The position numbers and the translations under genes are program-made. From JACMRI01 sp043778625 (GTDB lineage: Bacteria > Bacteroidota > Bacteroidia > UBA4408), in NCBI GenBank assembly GCA_043778625.1, contig JAYWFU010000128.1, positions 1 through 64,000 of the forward strand: 64,000 nt of DNA, in the 5' to 3' direction. Below the pieces are notes generated by a model. The model had not been told where the DNA came from. It saw nothing but the letters and a program-made list of their open reading frames with translations, and did no database searches. Of the stretch, positions 14,597 to 23,994 are shown piece after piece (positions within the stretch are counted from its first letter, which is position 1; each line of letters opens with the position of its first letter).

Positions 14597-15001
14597 TGGA
14601 GTCGGAGGGGTTCGAACCCTCGTCCAAACAAGCAATCAAAGTGCTTTCTACATGTTTATCATTTTATTAATTGTAGGCAATAAACTGGGAAAATGCACCC
14701 CACTTATTACTTAGTCTTTTTGTCTTAGTACGTGCTAAAAAACCTTACACGTAAGCCACACTATTTGTTGCGAAGCCTGGTATACTGTCCCTGTTGTGCT
14801 TCAGTTACAGTCAGACTAATGGTTGCACGCACTATCGTACGTGAACAATTAAGTGTAATTAGTATATAACTAATTACGCAGCCATTGCGTAAGAATTGTT
14901 GTCAATTATTGTTTGATACCTTGGGATTATAGTGCCACCATATCAACGCACTACATGCTTACATCATCAATTTCACCCGCTGTCAAATCCATGTCGACCC
15001 C
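14597..15001 (-). ncRNA. ssrA: Transfer-messenger RNA (tmRNA)
   Basis: The minus strand begins GGGGTCGACATGGATTTGAC and ends with a tRNA-like T arm (GGGTTCGAACCCC) and CGACTCC plus discriminator A. The 5' GGGGTCG and 3' CGACTCC form the seven-pair acceptor stem. tmRNA frees stalled ribosomes and tags the unfinished protein. The resume frame at 14903-14874 reads DNNSYAMAA then TAA, a normal hydrophobic degradation tag. CCA is not encoded (CTC follows). Length is about 405 nt. It has its own -7 box and terminator. Confidence 0.93.
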
Positions 15002-15026
15002 AGTTATTGTGTTCAAAGAACTAGTA

Positions 15027-15034
15027 CAAATATA
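15027..15034 (-). promoter_or_regulatory. -7 element (TATATTTG) of ssrA
   Basis: An exact TAnnTTTG lies 25 nt upstream of the mature tmRNA 5' end on the minus strand, leaving a short leader for RNase P removal. No TTG is found at the ideal distance. Confidence 0.55.
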
Positions 15035-15161
15035 CACTTTATTACTACATATTGTTTTTTAACCAAAAATAAACTTTTAAACCCTGCACTTATATAATTT
15101 ATATCATTATTTTCGCCAAATAATAAATACTGTATTTAATTGTAACACAAATTTTATCCCT

Positions 15162-17045
15162 ATGACCAACTTGCTTATCTTAATTCCATTACTCCCTTTG
15201 TTAGGTTTTGTTATTAACGGCTTGGGTAACAAAAAGTTATCTAACGGCATTATTAGTACCGTGGCTTCGGGGGCTATTTTTGGTTCGTTTGCCATATCGG
15301 TAGTGTTGTTTTTTAGTTTAAAACATAGTTTTGAGCAAGCACCAATTGTTGTGCATTTGTTTGATTGGATTAGCTTTGGTAATTTTTATGTACCTATGTC
15401 GTTTCAGTTAGATGCCCTAAGTGCATTAATGCTACTAATAATTACAGGTGTTGGATTTTTAATACATATATTTTCGGCAGGCTATATGAGCCACGAGGCA
15501 GATTTTGCGCGTTATTTTGCGTACTTAAATTTATTTTGCTTTTCGATGTTAATGTTAGTGCTAGCTAATAATTTTGTCGTAATGTTTATTGGCTGGGAGG
15601 GCGTAGGGCTGTGCTCTTATTTATTAATAGGTTTTTGGTTTACTAATAAAGAATACACCGCTGCTGCCCGCAAAGCCTTTGTAATGAACCGTATTGGCGA
15701 TTTAGCTTTTATAGCTGCATTATTTATGATATACCAAAACTTTGGTAGTTTTGAATACGAGCAAGTGTTTAAGGTAGCACGCACATTTTCGGCTGATAAT
15801 CATACTATAACAATTATTACAGTGCTAATGTTTATAGGTGCTACGGGCAAATCAGCTCAAATACCATTATACACTTGGTTACCCGACGCCATGGCAGGAC
15901 CAACGCCAGTATCAGCACTTATACACGCCGCTACTATGGTTACTGCGGGCATATTTATGATTGTGCGTAGCCACGTGCTATTTAACCTTGCCCCATGGAC
16001 TATGGATTTAATAGCCGTAGTAGGTGTGCTTACCGCTGTAATAGCTGCTGCTATTGCTATTACGCAAAATGATATTAAAAAAGTATTGGCCTATTCTACC
16101 GTATCGCAATTAGGCTTTATGTTTTTAGCATTAGGCTTGGGGGCTTACACAGCGGCTATGTTTCACGTTATGACCCACGCATTTTTTAAAGCATTATTAT
16201 TTTTGGGTTCAGGTAGTGTAATACACGCCTGCAGTGGCAATCAGGACATTCGTACCATGGGTGGGCTCAAAAAACACATGCCAATTACACACGCTACATT
16301 TTTGGTAGGATGCTTGGCAATAGCGGGCATTCCGTTATTTTCGGGTTTCTTTTCTAAAGATGAAATACTTGCCTTTGCGTTTGACCAACAACCCGTATTA
16401 TGGATAATAGCAGCTATTACCGCAGGCTTAACGGCATTTTATATGTTCCGTTTATACTTTCTTACCTTCCGTGGTACGTTTCGTGGCACGCACGATCAAG
16501 AACATCACTTGCACGAAAGCCCAGCAAGCATGACTATGCCATTAGTAATATTGGCGGTGCTAGCTACATTTGCAGGCTTCTTAGGTTTACCGCACGTATT
16601 TGGGCATCATATATTGGAACATTTTTTAAACGTAAGTGGCAATGTACTCAACCTAAGCCACACTGCCGAAATAGCCTTAATGATAGTATCAGTGGCTATT
16701 GCAGCCTTTGGTATATTAATAGCGCACTACTTGTATGTGAAACGTAATTTAGTACCAGCAAGCGATGCCACGCCTAAGGCAATGCTGTACAGCCTGTCGC
16801 AAAACAAATTTTATGTGGACGAGTTATACGATACTATCATCATCAAACCTTTACATTTTATTAGCAAAATATTGTATTCGGGTATTGAACTATTAGGTAT
16901 TGACGCCTTGGTAAACGGTACAGGCAGTTTTGCTATAGGTAGCGGTAATACCTTAAAACACTTGCAATATGGCAAAACCAGTTTTTACTTATTTGCTATG
17001 ATTGTGTTTATCATCGTTATTTTATTTTCAGTATTTAATTTTTAA
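15162..17045 (+). CDS. nuoL: NADH-quinone oxidoreductase subunit L
   Basis: A 627-residue antiporter-like subunit in the distal membrane arm of complex I, where NADH oxidation drives proton pumping. About 14-16 helices are expected. Motifs include the conserved Glu segment MFIGWEGVGLCSYLLIGFWF, GDLAFIAALFMIYQNFGSF, TGKSAQIPLYTWLPDAMAGP TPVSALIHAATMVTAG (split here by helix breaks) and AITQNDIKKVLAYSTVSQLG. The C-terminal lateral helix is present. It heads nuoL-nuoM-nuoN, with 18 nt before nuoM. The other nuo genes are not in the window; tmRNA lies divergently upstream. Confidence 0.96.
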   Translation: MTNLLILIPLLPLLGFVINGLGNKKLSNGIISTVASGAIFGSFAISVVLFFSLKHSFEQAPIVVHLFDWISFGNFYVPMSFQLDALSALMLLIITGVGFLIHIFSAGYMSHEADFARYFAYLNLFCFSMLMLVLANNFVVMFIGWEGVGLCSYLLIGFWFTNKEYTAAARKAFVMNRIGDLAFIAALFMIYQNFGSFEYEQVFKVARTFSADNHTITIITVLMFIGATGKSAQIPLYTWLPDAMAGPTPVSALIHAATMVTAGIFMIVRSHVLFNLAPWTMDLIAVVGVLTAVIAAAIAITQNDIKKVLAYSTVSQLGFMFLALGLGAYTAAMFHVMTHAFFKALLFLGSGSVIHACSGNQDIRTMGGLKKHMPITHATFLVGCLAIAGIPLFSGFFSKDEILAFAFDQQPVLWIIAAITAGLTAFYMFRLYFLTFRGTFRGTHDQEHHLHESPASMTMPLVILAVLATFAGFLGLPHVFGHHILEHFLNVSGNVLNLSHTAEIALMIVSVAIAAFGILIAHYLYVKRNLVPASDATPKAMLYSLSQNKFYVDELYDTIIIKPLHFISKILYSGIELLGIDALVNGTGSFAIGSGNTLKHLQYGKTSFYLFAMIVFIIVILFSVFNF

Positions 17046-17063
17046 CTCCATATACATCGTATC

Positions 17064-18494
17064 ATGTTTTTACTCGCATTAGTAGTACTTCCGTTAGTTG
17101 CAGGGCTTTTATTAGCAGGATCAGGCAACAACAATTTACCTTCGCAAAAAATTGCCTTAGGGTTTTCAATAGCCATTTTTGTAGCATCGTTAGGGCTGTT
17201 GTGTAATAGCGGTTTAGACCAATCGGTAAACCTCAATTGGATACCTGCACTTAATATTAAGTTTAGCCTAGCGGCTGATGGTTTGTCCAAATTAATGATA
17301 GTGCTTACTACCTTGCTAGTACCATTCATTATTGCCACAGGCAATAGTCAAAACAAAAATAACCACGTATTGTATGGTTTAATTTTAATGATGCAAACTG
17401 GCTTGCTAGGCGTATTTACAGCATCTGACGGCTTTGTGTTTTATGTGTTTTGGGAGTTGGCATTAATTCCAATTTATTTTATTACTGCATTCTGGAGTCG
17501 TGACGAAAACCGTATTAACATCACACTCAAATTTTTTATCTATACCATATTTGGCTCATTGTTTATGTTGGTGGCTATTTTGTATTTAGGGTTAAAAGCC
17601 AATTCGTTTAGTATCGAAGCTATTTATGCCTTGGGTACATCGTTACCACTAGCCACACAATCGTGGTTGTTTTGGTGCTTATTTATAGCCTTTGCTATCA
17701 AAATGCCTATATTTCCTTTCCATACTTGGCAGCCCAATACCTACGTGGCTAGTAGCACACAAGGCACTATGTTGTTAAGTGGCATTATGCTCAAAATGGG
17801 TATTTATGGGTGTATGCGTTGGTTGCTACCCGTAGTACCAATGGGCGTTAAAGAGTGGCAAACATTAGTAATGATCCTTTGTGTTATAGGTATTGTGTAT
17901 GCCTCGTTCATTGCCATTGTACAAACTGATATTAAACGTATGACGGCTTATTCGTCCATAGCGCACGTGGGGTTAATAGCCGCAGGTATATTTGCACAAA
18001 CACCCGAAGGGGCTATGGGTGCTAGCTTACAGATGTTTGCACATGGCATTAATGTAGTGGCATTGTTTTACATTATAGCATTAATAGCACGTAAAACCAA
18101 TACCCGCACCATGGCCGAACTTGGTGGTATAGCGCACCAAGCGCCCAAATTCGCTACCTTGTTTATGATTGTAATGTTAGGTACTATTGCCTTGCCGCTA
18201 ACTAATGGTTTTGTGGGTGAGTTTTTATTACTATCCGCCGTATTTAATTTTAGTGGAGTATTGTTAGCATTTGCAGGGCTTACTATTATTTTGGGTGCTA
18301 TATACATGATTAATGCCTATCGTGCGGTAATGTATGGTGAGCTTACCGAAGTATCTAAAAAATTTACCGATTTAACCACTGGCGAGTTTTATGTGCTAGC
18401 GCCATTGGCCGCCTTAGTTATTGTATTTGGAGTGTATCCTGCGCCTATTATTAACTTAGTAGAACCTGCGCTTAAAGCATTAGCTGGAGTATAG
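17064..18494 (+). CDS. nuoM: NADH-quinone oxidoreductase subunit M
   Basis: A 476-residue antiporter-like complex I subunit. It has the conserved Glu in FYVFWELALIPIYFITAFWS, the segment AFAIKMPIFPFHTWQPNTYV, and IVQTDIKRMTAYSSIAHVGL, where Lys/His residues carry protons through the membrane. About 14 helices are expected, and length is normal. It is 18 nt after nuoL. Downstream, nuoN does not follow directly: a 0.7-kb toxin-antitoxin pair stands in between. Confidence 0.96.
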   Translation: MFLLALVVLPLVAGLLLAGSGNNNLPSQKIALGFSIAIFVASLGLLCNSGLDQSVNLNWIPALNIKFSLAADGLSKLMIVLTTLLVPFIIATGNSQNKNNHVLYGLILMMQTGLLGVFTASDGFVFYVFWELALIPIYFITAFWSRDENRINITLKFFIYTIFGSLFMLVAILYLGLKANSFSIEAIYALGTSLPLATQSWLFWCLFIAFAIKMPIFPFHTWQPNTYVASSTQGTMLLSGIMLKMGIYGCMRWLLPVVPMGVKEWQTLVMILCVIGIVYASFIAIVQTDIKRMTAYSSIAHVGLIAAGIFAQTPEGAMGASLQMFAHGINVVALFYIIALIARKTNTRTMAELGGIAHQAPKFATLFMIVMLGTIALPLTNGFVGEFLLLSAVFNFSGVLLAFAGLTIILGAIYMINAYRAVMYGELTEVSKKFTDLTTGEFYVLAPLAALVIVFGVYPAPIINLVEPALKALAGV

Positions 18495-18545
18495 TGTGTT
18501 GAATTTTAAAATTGTATATTTATTTCACTTAAAAACTAACATAAC

Positions 18546-18776
18546 ATGCTATCAATTGTAGGCACCTATCAAAATGGATATTTAAAATTGGATAAGGACT
18601 ATTCAACAAACACGCCTGTGAAAGTGATTATAACATTTTTAGAAGACATAGATAGTACCTCTAATAATGGACTTACATTGAATGATTTTTCGTTTTCAAA
18701 AAGCAAGAAAAATCTTCAAGAATTTAAGGGTTCGTTTTCTGACTCGGTAATTGATGAAAGACGCACTGAATTATGA
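18546..18776 (+). CDS. Antitoxin-like protein of a PIN-domain TA pair
   Basis: A 76-residue protein: MLSIVGTYQNGYLKLDKDYS, then PVKVIITFLED, a linker, and KGSFSDSVIDERRTEL at the C-terminus. This layout (short beta-strand start, acidic linker, C-terminal helix that plugs the toxin) is common in antitoxins of PIN toxins in Bacteroidota and Cyanobacteria. It overlaps the toxin start by 4 nt (ATGA), so translation is coupled. It sits between nuoM and nuoN on the same strand and could be autoregulated. A near-consensus TATATTTA lies upstream. Confidence 0.75.
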   Translation: MLSIVGTYQNGYLKLDKDYSTNTPVKVIITFLEDIDSTSNNGLTLNDFSFSKSKKNLQEFKGSFSDSVIDERRTEL

Positions 18777-19207
18777 AACTATTTTTAGATACCTGCTCAC
18801 TTTTTAAACTGTATAATCAGGAAATTGGAACGGAAGAATTAGAACAGTTATTCTCGGAAGCAAAAATAACACATGTGTATTTGTCGGAAATATCTAAAGT
18901 TGAATTTACATCTACCGTTTGGAAAAAAGTAAGAACTAAAGAAATTACGCTACAACAAGCCAATATAACATTACAATTATTTGAAAGCGATTTTGAAAAA
19001 TATAATTTTATTGCAACAGATAGTTTAATTTTGGAACAAGCACGAAACTTAACAACTAAATATGGTACGGCAGGGTTGAGAACTTTAGATAGCATTCAAT
19101 TATCATCAATGATTTCATTAAAAAAAGAAGTAGATGTTTTTCATACCGCTGATAAGCTTTTACTGTCGTTAATAAAAACCGAAGGACTATCTACCGAAAT
19201 AAATTAA
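18773..19207 (+). CDS. PIN-domain (VapC-type) toxin
   Basis: A 144-residue protein with the PIN-fold acidic residues: Asp in KLFLDTCSLFKL, Glu in SEISKVEFTS, Asp in GLRTLDSIQLSSM and Asp in VFHTADKLLL. These bind Mg or Mn for RNA cleavage, and VapC toxins typically cut tRNA or rRNA. Length is typical. The start overlaps the antitoxin stop by 4 nt. It ends 38 nt before nuoN. Free toxin would be expected to stop translation; its place inside a complex I gene run is unusual. Confidence 0.85.
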   Translation: MKLFLDTCSLFKLYNQEIGTEELEQLFSEAKITHVYLSEISKVEFTSTVWKKVRTKEITLQQANITLQLFESDFEKYNFIATDSLILEQARNLTTKYGTAGLRTLDSIQLSSMISLKKEVDVFHTADKLLLSLIKTEGLSTEIN

Positions 19208-19245
19208 AATTATAAACCCAATAATTATTACTCATACAACACACA

Positions 19246-20643
19246 ATGAATTCAATACTACTATTATCGCTCCTCACGGTTGCTAACTTATTTACAGGCT
19301 TTAGCAAAAACAAAAACATATCGTACATATTATCGTTTGTAGGTATAGCAGCAAGTGCAGTGTTATTAACCCTGTTGTGGAATGGTAATACAAGTACTGA
19401 GTTACTTAACGCCTCGTTTGTAAACCACATGCTAACGTTTGATAACACTGCCATAGTATTTAGCATATTATTATGTGTAAATGCAGCGTTAGTAGTACTA
19501 CTACACCACAGCCACGAAGAAGCAATGGATATACCCGCAGCCGAGTTTATAACCCTAGTATTAAGCATGCTAGTGGGCGGTATTTGTATGGTAAGTTATA
19601 CCAACTTAACCATGTTGTTTTTGGGGTTAGAAATATTATCCATAAGTGCTTACATATTGGCTGGCGCACGCAAGCGCGACTACCGTAGCAACGAGGCCGC
19701 ACTTAAATATTACTTAATGGGCGCGTTTGCCACAGGCGTGTTTTTGTTTGGCGTAGCATTAATATATGGTGCCACAGGCTCGTTTGATATTACTGAAATA
19801 GCGCAATATGCCGCCCTGCCTGAGCATTCATCAATATACTACGTAGGCATACTATTATTAATGATAGCCTTCGGATTTAAAATAGCTGCAGCACCGTTTC
19901 ATTTTTGGACACCTGATGTATATACAGGAGCACCTACACTGGTTACAGCATTAATGAGTACACTTATTAAAACGGCAGCTATTGTGGCATTTTACCGTTT
20001 GTTTAATACCTGCTTTAGCACCATAACTAACTGGAGTACCGTGCTTACTATTATGGCAGCAGTAGCCATGGGTATAGGTAATATTACTGCGGTGGTACAA
20101 ACTAATGTTAAGCGCATGTTGGCGTATTCGTCCATAGCGCACAGCGGATATTTATTATTTGCAATATTTGCATTGGGTGCTAACTCAGGCGCATCGTTGC
20201 TGGTATATACTGCAGGTTACACCTTTGCTAGCCTGTTGGCATTTGCAGGTATAATAGTAGTACAACACCACACGCAAAGCAACGACCTTAGCGCATTTAA
20301 CGGCCTAGGAAAGCGCAACCCAATATTGGCAGTGTGCATAACAATGGCTATGCTGTCGTTAGCGGGCATTCCGCCATTAGCAGGTTTCTTTGGCAAGTTT
20401 TATATATTTACTAATGCCATAAATGCTAACTACATAGCCATAACGTTATGGGCCGTGTTAATGAGCTGTGTGGGTGTGTACTACTACTTACGCTTGGTTA
20501 TAAATATGTTTTTTAAACCTGCTGACGATGCTGAAGCTGCGCAAATGATTATTCCTCCAAGCTATCAACTAGTAATGGGGATATGCCTATCGTTGGTAGT
20601 GTTGTTAGGAGTGGCGCCAGGTATATTAAGTGGGATAATTTAG
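19246..20643 (+). CDS. nuoN: NADH-quinone oxidoreductase subunit N
   Basis: A 465-residue antiporter-like complex I subunit, membrane-embedded near NuoA/H/J/K. Motifs include MLFLGLEILSISAYILAGA (conserved Glu), SNEAALKYYLMGAFATG, AFGFKIAAAPFHFWTPDVYT (conserved Lys) and VQTNVKRMLAYSSIAHSGYLL. Length fits the family. It is separated from nuoM only by the TA pair, all on one strand, so the run is probably still one transcript. An R-M operon follows 73 nt downstream. Confidence 0.95.
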   Translation: MNSILLLSLLTVANLFTGFSKNKNISYILSFVGIAASAVLLTLLWNGNTSTELLNASFVNHMLTFDNTAIVFSILLCVNAALVVLLHHSHEEAMDIPAAEFITLVLSMLVGGICMVSYTNLTMLFLGLEILSISAYILAGARKRDYRSNEAALKYYLMGAFATGVFLFGVALIYGATGSFDITEIAQYAALPEHSSIYYVGILLLMIAFGFKIAAAPFHFWTPDVYTGAPTLVTALMSTLIKTAAIVAFYRLFNTCFSTITNWSTVLTIMAAVAMGIGNITAVVQTNVKRMLAYSSIAHSGYLLFAIFALGANSGASLLVYTAGYTFASLLAFAGIIVVQHHTQSNDLSAFNGLGKRNPILAVCITMAMLSLAGIPPLAGFFGKFYIFTNAINANYIAITLWAVLMSCVGVYYYLRLVINMFFKPADDAEAAQMIIPPSYQLVMGICLSLVVLLGVAPGILSGII

Positions 20644-20716
20644 GGTGAGTAATAAATACAAACTGTTGTTTAAGTTTAAAAAACTATTATAAAGTCTTAA
20701 ATATAAATTCAGTTTT

Positions 20717-21718
20717 ATGAAAAAAAAAGTAAATTACATCGACCTTTTTTCTGGCGCTGGTGGAATGTCCCTAGGATTTGACCAAGCTGGATTCAATAAT
20801 ATTTTTTCAATAGACATAGACCCAAGATTTTGTGAAACATATAAATTTAATTTCCCTCATCATAATCTTATACAAAAAGACATATTAAAACTTTCCAATG
20901 AAGAAATCAAATCATTAATTGAAAATAAAATAATTGACGTAGTAATTGGCGGTCCACCTTGTCAAGGTTTTAGTATGGCTGGGAATATTGGCAGAAAATT
21001 TATTGATGATTCCAGAAATCAATTGTTTAGAGAATTTGCAAGAGTTGTTGAAATAGTTCAGCCTAAATGTTTTGTAATGGAAAACGTTGCAAGATTATTT
21101 ACACACAACAAAGGAGAAACAAAAAAAGAAATCATTGATTTGTTCAAAAAAATGAATTACAACGTTGATTGTAAAGTTGTAAATACAGCAAACTTTGGTA
21201 TTCCACAAATTAGAAATAGAGTTTTATTCATTGGAAATAGAATCTCAGATAAAATTATTTTCCCTACAAAAACAGTTGAAAAACCAATTTCTATAAAAGA
21301 AGCTATCGACAAATTTCCTAAACTTAAATCGGGAGAAATTTCAAAAATTCCAAATCATAATGCGATGAAACATTCAGAGCAAATGCTTGAAAAAATGAGA
21401 TTTGTAACTGATGGCGGTAATAGAAATGAAATACCAGAATATATTAGACCAAAAAGTGGTGATGTTAGAAAATATATAAGGTATAAAAGTACAGAGCCCG
21501 CAGTTTGTGTTACTGGAGATATGAGGAAAATATTTCATTACTCACAAAATAGAGCATTGACTGTTAGAGAATTAGCATCATTACAAACATTTCCTTTAGA
21601 TTTTATTTTTAAAGGCTCTACAATTTCACAACAACAACAAGTTGGAAATTCAGTCCCACCTATTTTAGCAAAGGAAATTGCATTAACTATTAAAAAAATG
21701 ATGAAAGACGATGAATAA
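20717..21718 (+). CDS. DNA (cytosine-5)-methyltransferase of a type II R-M system
   Basis: A 333-residue m5C methylase. It has the SAM motif I (DLFSGAGGMSLGFDQAGF), motif IV with the catalytic Cys (GGPPCQGFSMAG, near residue 83), motif VI (FVMENVARL), motif VIII (NFGIPQIRNRV), a target-recognition region around 200-270, and motifs IX-X (RALTVRELASLQTFP, QQVGNSVPP). All catalytic residues are present. It overlaps the adenine methylase by 8 nt. Codons are AT-rich and favour AGA for Arg, unlike nuoN and era, which points to horizontal transfer. Confidence 0.93.
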   Translation: MKKKVNYIDLFSGAGGMSLGFDQAGFNNIFSIDIDPRFCETYKFNFPHHNLIQKDILKLSNEEIKSLIENKIIDVVIGGPPCQGFSMAGNIGRKFIDDSRNQLFREFARVVEIVQPKCFVMENVARLFTHNKGETKKEIIDLFKKMNYNVDCKVVNTANFGIPQIRNRVLFIGNRISDKIIFPTKTVEKPISIKEAIDKFPKLKSGEISKIPNHNAMKHSEQMLEKMRFVTDGGNRNEIPEYIRPKSGDVRKYIRYKSTEPAVCVTGDMRKIFHYSQNRALTVRELASLQTFPLDFIFKGSTISQQQQVGNSVPPILAKEIALTIKKMMKDDE

Positions 21719-22760
21719 ATTCCCTAAAATAAACTTCATCGGTAATAAAGAAAAAATTGCTAAATGGATTATCGATTATTTTCCCAAAGATGCAGAAAGT
21801 GTTTTTGATGCATTTTCTGGGGGAAGTTCTGTTAGTTACCAATCTAAAATGAAAGGATTGAAAGTAATTTCAAATGATATTTTAGAAATTAATCATTTAT
21901 TATCAAAAGCATTAATTGAAAATAATGTTACAAAACTTACTTACGATGATGTTGAATTAATTTTTTCAGGAGAACCAAAAGAAGGTTTTATGTTTACTGA
22001 ATATTCAGAAGTTTATTTTTTTCAAAATGAATGCAAAGAATTAGATTTATATAGAGAAAATATTGAAAAATTAGATTCTAATTATAAAAAAGCTTTGGCT
22101 TTAGTTTTAATGAGAAGAGCTATGATTCGTAAAATGCCTTATTCACGTTTCAATATTAATTGGGATAAAATAGTAAAATTGAGGGATGAAAAATATAGTT
22201 ACGAAAAATATAAAAGAAAAAGAGCTTATCACAATCAATCATTTAAATCTCACTTTATTGAAAATGTAAGTGAGTATAACAGAGCCATTTTTGATAATAG
22301 TAAAGAAAATTTATCGTTAAATGATGACATTTTTAATGTACTTGACATAGTTAAAGCTGATATTATTTATTTAGACCCTCCATATACAGGAACGATGAAT
22401 AATTATTTTGACTTTTATGGTATGCTAGACGAATATATTGTTGGGAAAAAATTACAGCCTTTTAAAAATAATTTTATTGATAAAAAATCTTCAATAGAAT
22501 TATTTTCTAAATTATTTTCTAAATTAAACAATTTTAAATATTGGTATTTAAGTTATAATAATTCTTCTTATCCAACGAAAGAGCAGCTAATTGAACTTTT
22601 AAAAAAGTACTCAAATAACGTTCAATTAGTAGAAAAACCTCACGTTTATAAAATTACTGGAAAAGAAAATAAAAAAACAAATATAGAATATTTATTTATT
22701 GTTGAAAACACAAACTTAACTTCTAAAAAAGAATTATCATATGAGCGAGCAGAATTATGA
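21711..22760 (+). CDS. D12-class DNA adenine methyltransferase of the R-M system
   Basis: A 349-residue N6-adenine methylase: INFIGNKEKIAKWI at the N-terminus (motif X), VFDAFSGGSSVSYQSK (motif I, SAM binding, near 32) and LDPPYTGTM (motif IV, catalytic DPPY near 221). The order X-I-IV is the D12/alpha class (Dam-like). It starts inside the end of the m5C gene and runs 20 nt into the nuclease gene, so all three are tightly coupled. Two methylases with different chemistry suggest a non-palindromic site with each strand protected separately. Confidence 0.9.
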   Translation: MNKFPKINFIGNKEKIAKWIIDYFPKDAESVFDAFSGGSSVSYQSKMKGLKVISNDILEINHLLSKALIENNVTKLTYDDVELIFSGEPKEGFMFTEYSEVYFFQNECKELDLYRENIEKLDSNYKKALALVLMRRAMIRKMPYSRFNINWDKIVKLRDEKYSYEKYKRKRAYHNQSFKSHFIENVSEYNRAIFDNSKENLSLNDDIFNVLDIVKADIIYLDPPYTGTMNNYFDFYGMLDEYIVGKKLQPFKNNFIDKKSSIELFSKLFSKLNNFKYWYLSYNNSSYPTKEQLIELLKKYSNNVQLVEKPHVYKITGKENKKTNIEYLFIVENTNLTSKKELSYERAEL

Positions 22761-23817
22761 GGAATACTGGAAATTAACTGTTGAGTACACGGATATTAAT
22801 GAAGATAATTTCATTAGTACACTACAAATAATTGTAAATTTTATTGATGCAAACTTGGGCAATATATATAGCCCGAAACTATATCAAGAACTTCAATTAT
22901 TAGTTTATAATAAATTTCCTAAAGTTGATTATGGTTCTATCAGAAAAAGTATTAACCAATTCGTAAAATTAGGTTTCGTAGATTTTCAATTAACATCATA
23001 CCATATCAATACAAAAGAATTTCTTGATGCTAAAACTGATAGAAAAAGAAAGTTTATATTTTCGAAAATTTTCTATACAAACTCAAGTTTTAATAAAAGT
23101 GTTACTAACGACTCTAATAAAAAAGAAATAAATTTTTTGATTAAAACATTAGAAAATATTGGAAAATTACATAAATCAGATATCGAAGCAATGATGTTAG
23201 TAGATATCGAGAATATTGACAAAGGATATTTAACATATCATGAATTAGTTCCTTTTAAATTAAAAGCTGAAAAGATTGATTTCAAAATCAGAAAATACAA
23301 TCAAGTGGGTTATTTATTTAATTTTTTAAACAAATTAGATGATGTTGTATTTGTAAAAAATGAATTGTATTTTGAAGAAGATGCTAAAAGAATTTTCGGT
23401 GGTGAACTAAAAGAAGAAAGAAAATTAAGAGATCCATATCTACATAGATTGTATAAGATTCAACTGCAAGAAGAAAGTGTACTTAATTTAGGTGATACTA
23501 AGTGTATGGTTGAAAGACTAGCTTATCCAATCCTTATTGCAAGTCATATCAAACCTTTTATAAAATGTGATGTAAACGAAGCGTATGATGTAAATAATGG
23601 AATTCTCCTAAGTAGAAATATTGATACTCTTTTTGATTTAGGCTATATAACATTTAATGATAACGGTGGAATTATTTTCGCAACTCATTTAAAACAAGAT
23701 GTAAAAGATTTTATTGCAAATTATTCATTAGATAATAGATTTATTAATGCTAAAAGAATCGAATACTTGGAATATCACAGAACCGAGGTTTTTGAAAAAA
23801 AACATCAGTGTGCTTAG
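22741..23817 (+). CDS. HNH restriction endonuclease
   Basis: A 358-residue protein whose C-terminal third carries an HNH nuclease of the HNH_2 type: YPILIASHIKPF (catalytic His near 263) and NGILLSRNIDTLFDLGYITF (Asn and second His position replaced by Asp, near 285-302). The usual zinc or CxxTG element before it is degenerate (GDTKCMVERL). The N-terminal 220 residues are helical and probably bind DNA. Overlap with the D12 methylase and the order M-M-R resemble HphI-like type IIS systems (m5C plus m6A methylases, HNH nuclease). Specificity cannot be read. Confidence 0.82.
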   Translation: MSEQNYEEYWKLTVEYTDINEDNFISTLQIIVNFIDANLGNIYSPKLYQELQLLVYNKFPKVDYGSIRKSINQFVKLGFVDFQLTSYHINTKEFLDAKTDRKRKFIFSKIFYTNSSFNKSVTNDSNKKEINFLIKTLENIGKLHKSDIEAMMLVDIENIDKGYLTYHELVPFKLKAEKIDFKIRKYNQVGYLFNFLNKLDDVVFVKNELYFEEDAKRIFGGELKEERKLRDPYLHRLYKIQLQEESVLNLGDTKCMVERLAYPILIASHIKPFIKCDVNEAYDVNNGILLSRNIDTLFDLGYITFNDNGGIIFATHLKQDVKDFIANYSLDNRFINAKRIEYLEYHRTEVFEKKHQCA

Positions 23818-23994
23818 ATAGATTATAATCAATAGTAAAGTTGTTTACTATAAATTAAATCCTACAATTTAAAAAACATCGATCCTTAATATAAAAGTAT
23901 TCAACTTTATCTTTGTTCTAAAACAAACAACAAAGGCAATAGCATTCCAATAATGAAAGCTGCTGATTTGTATCAAAAAAAATAACCCCACCCC

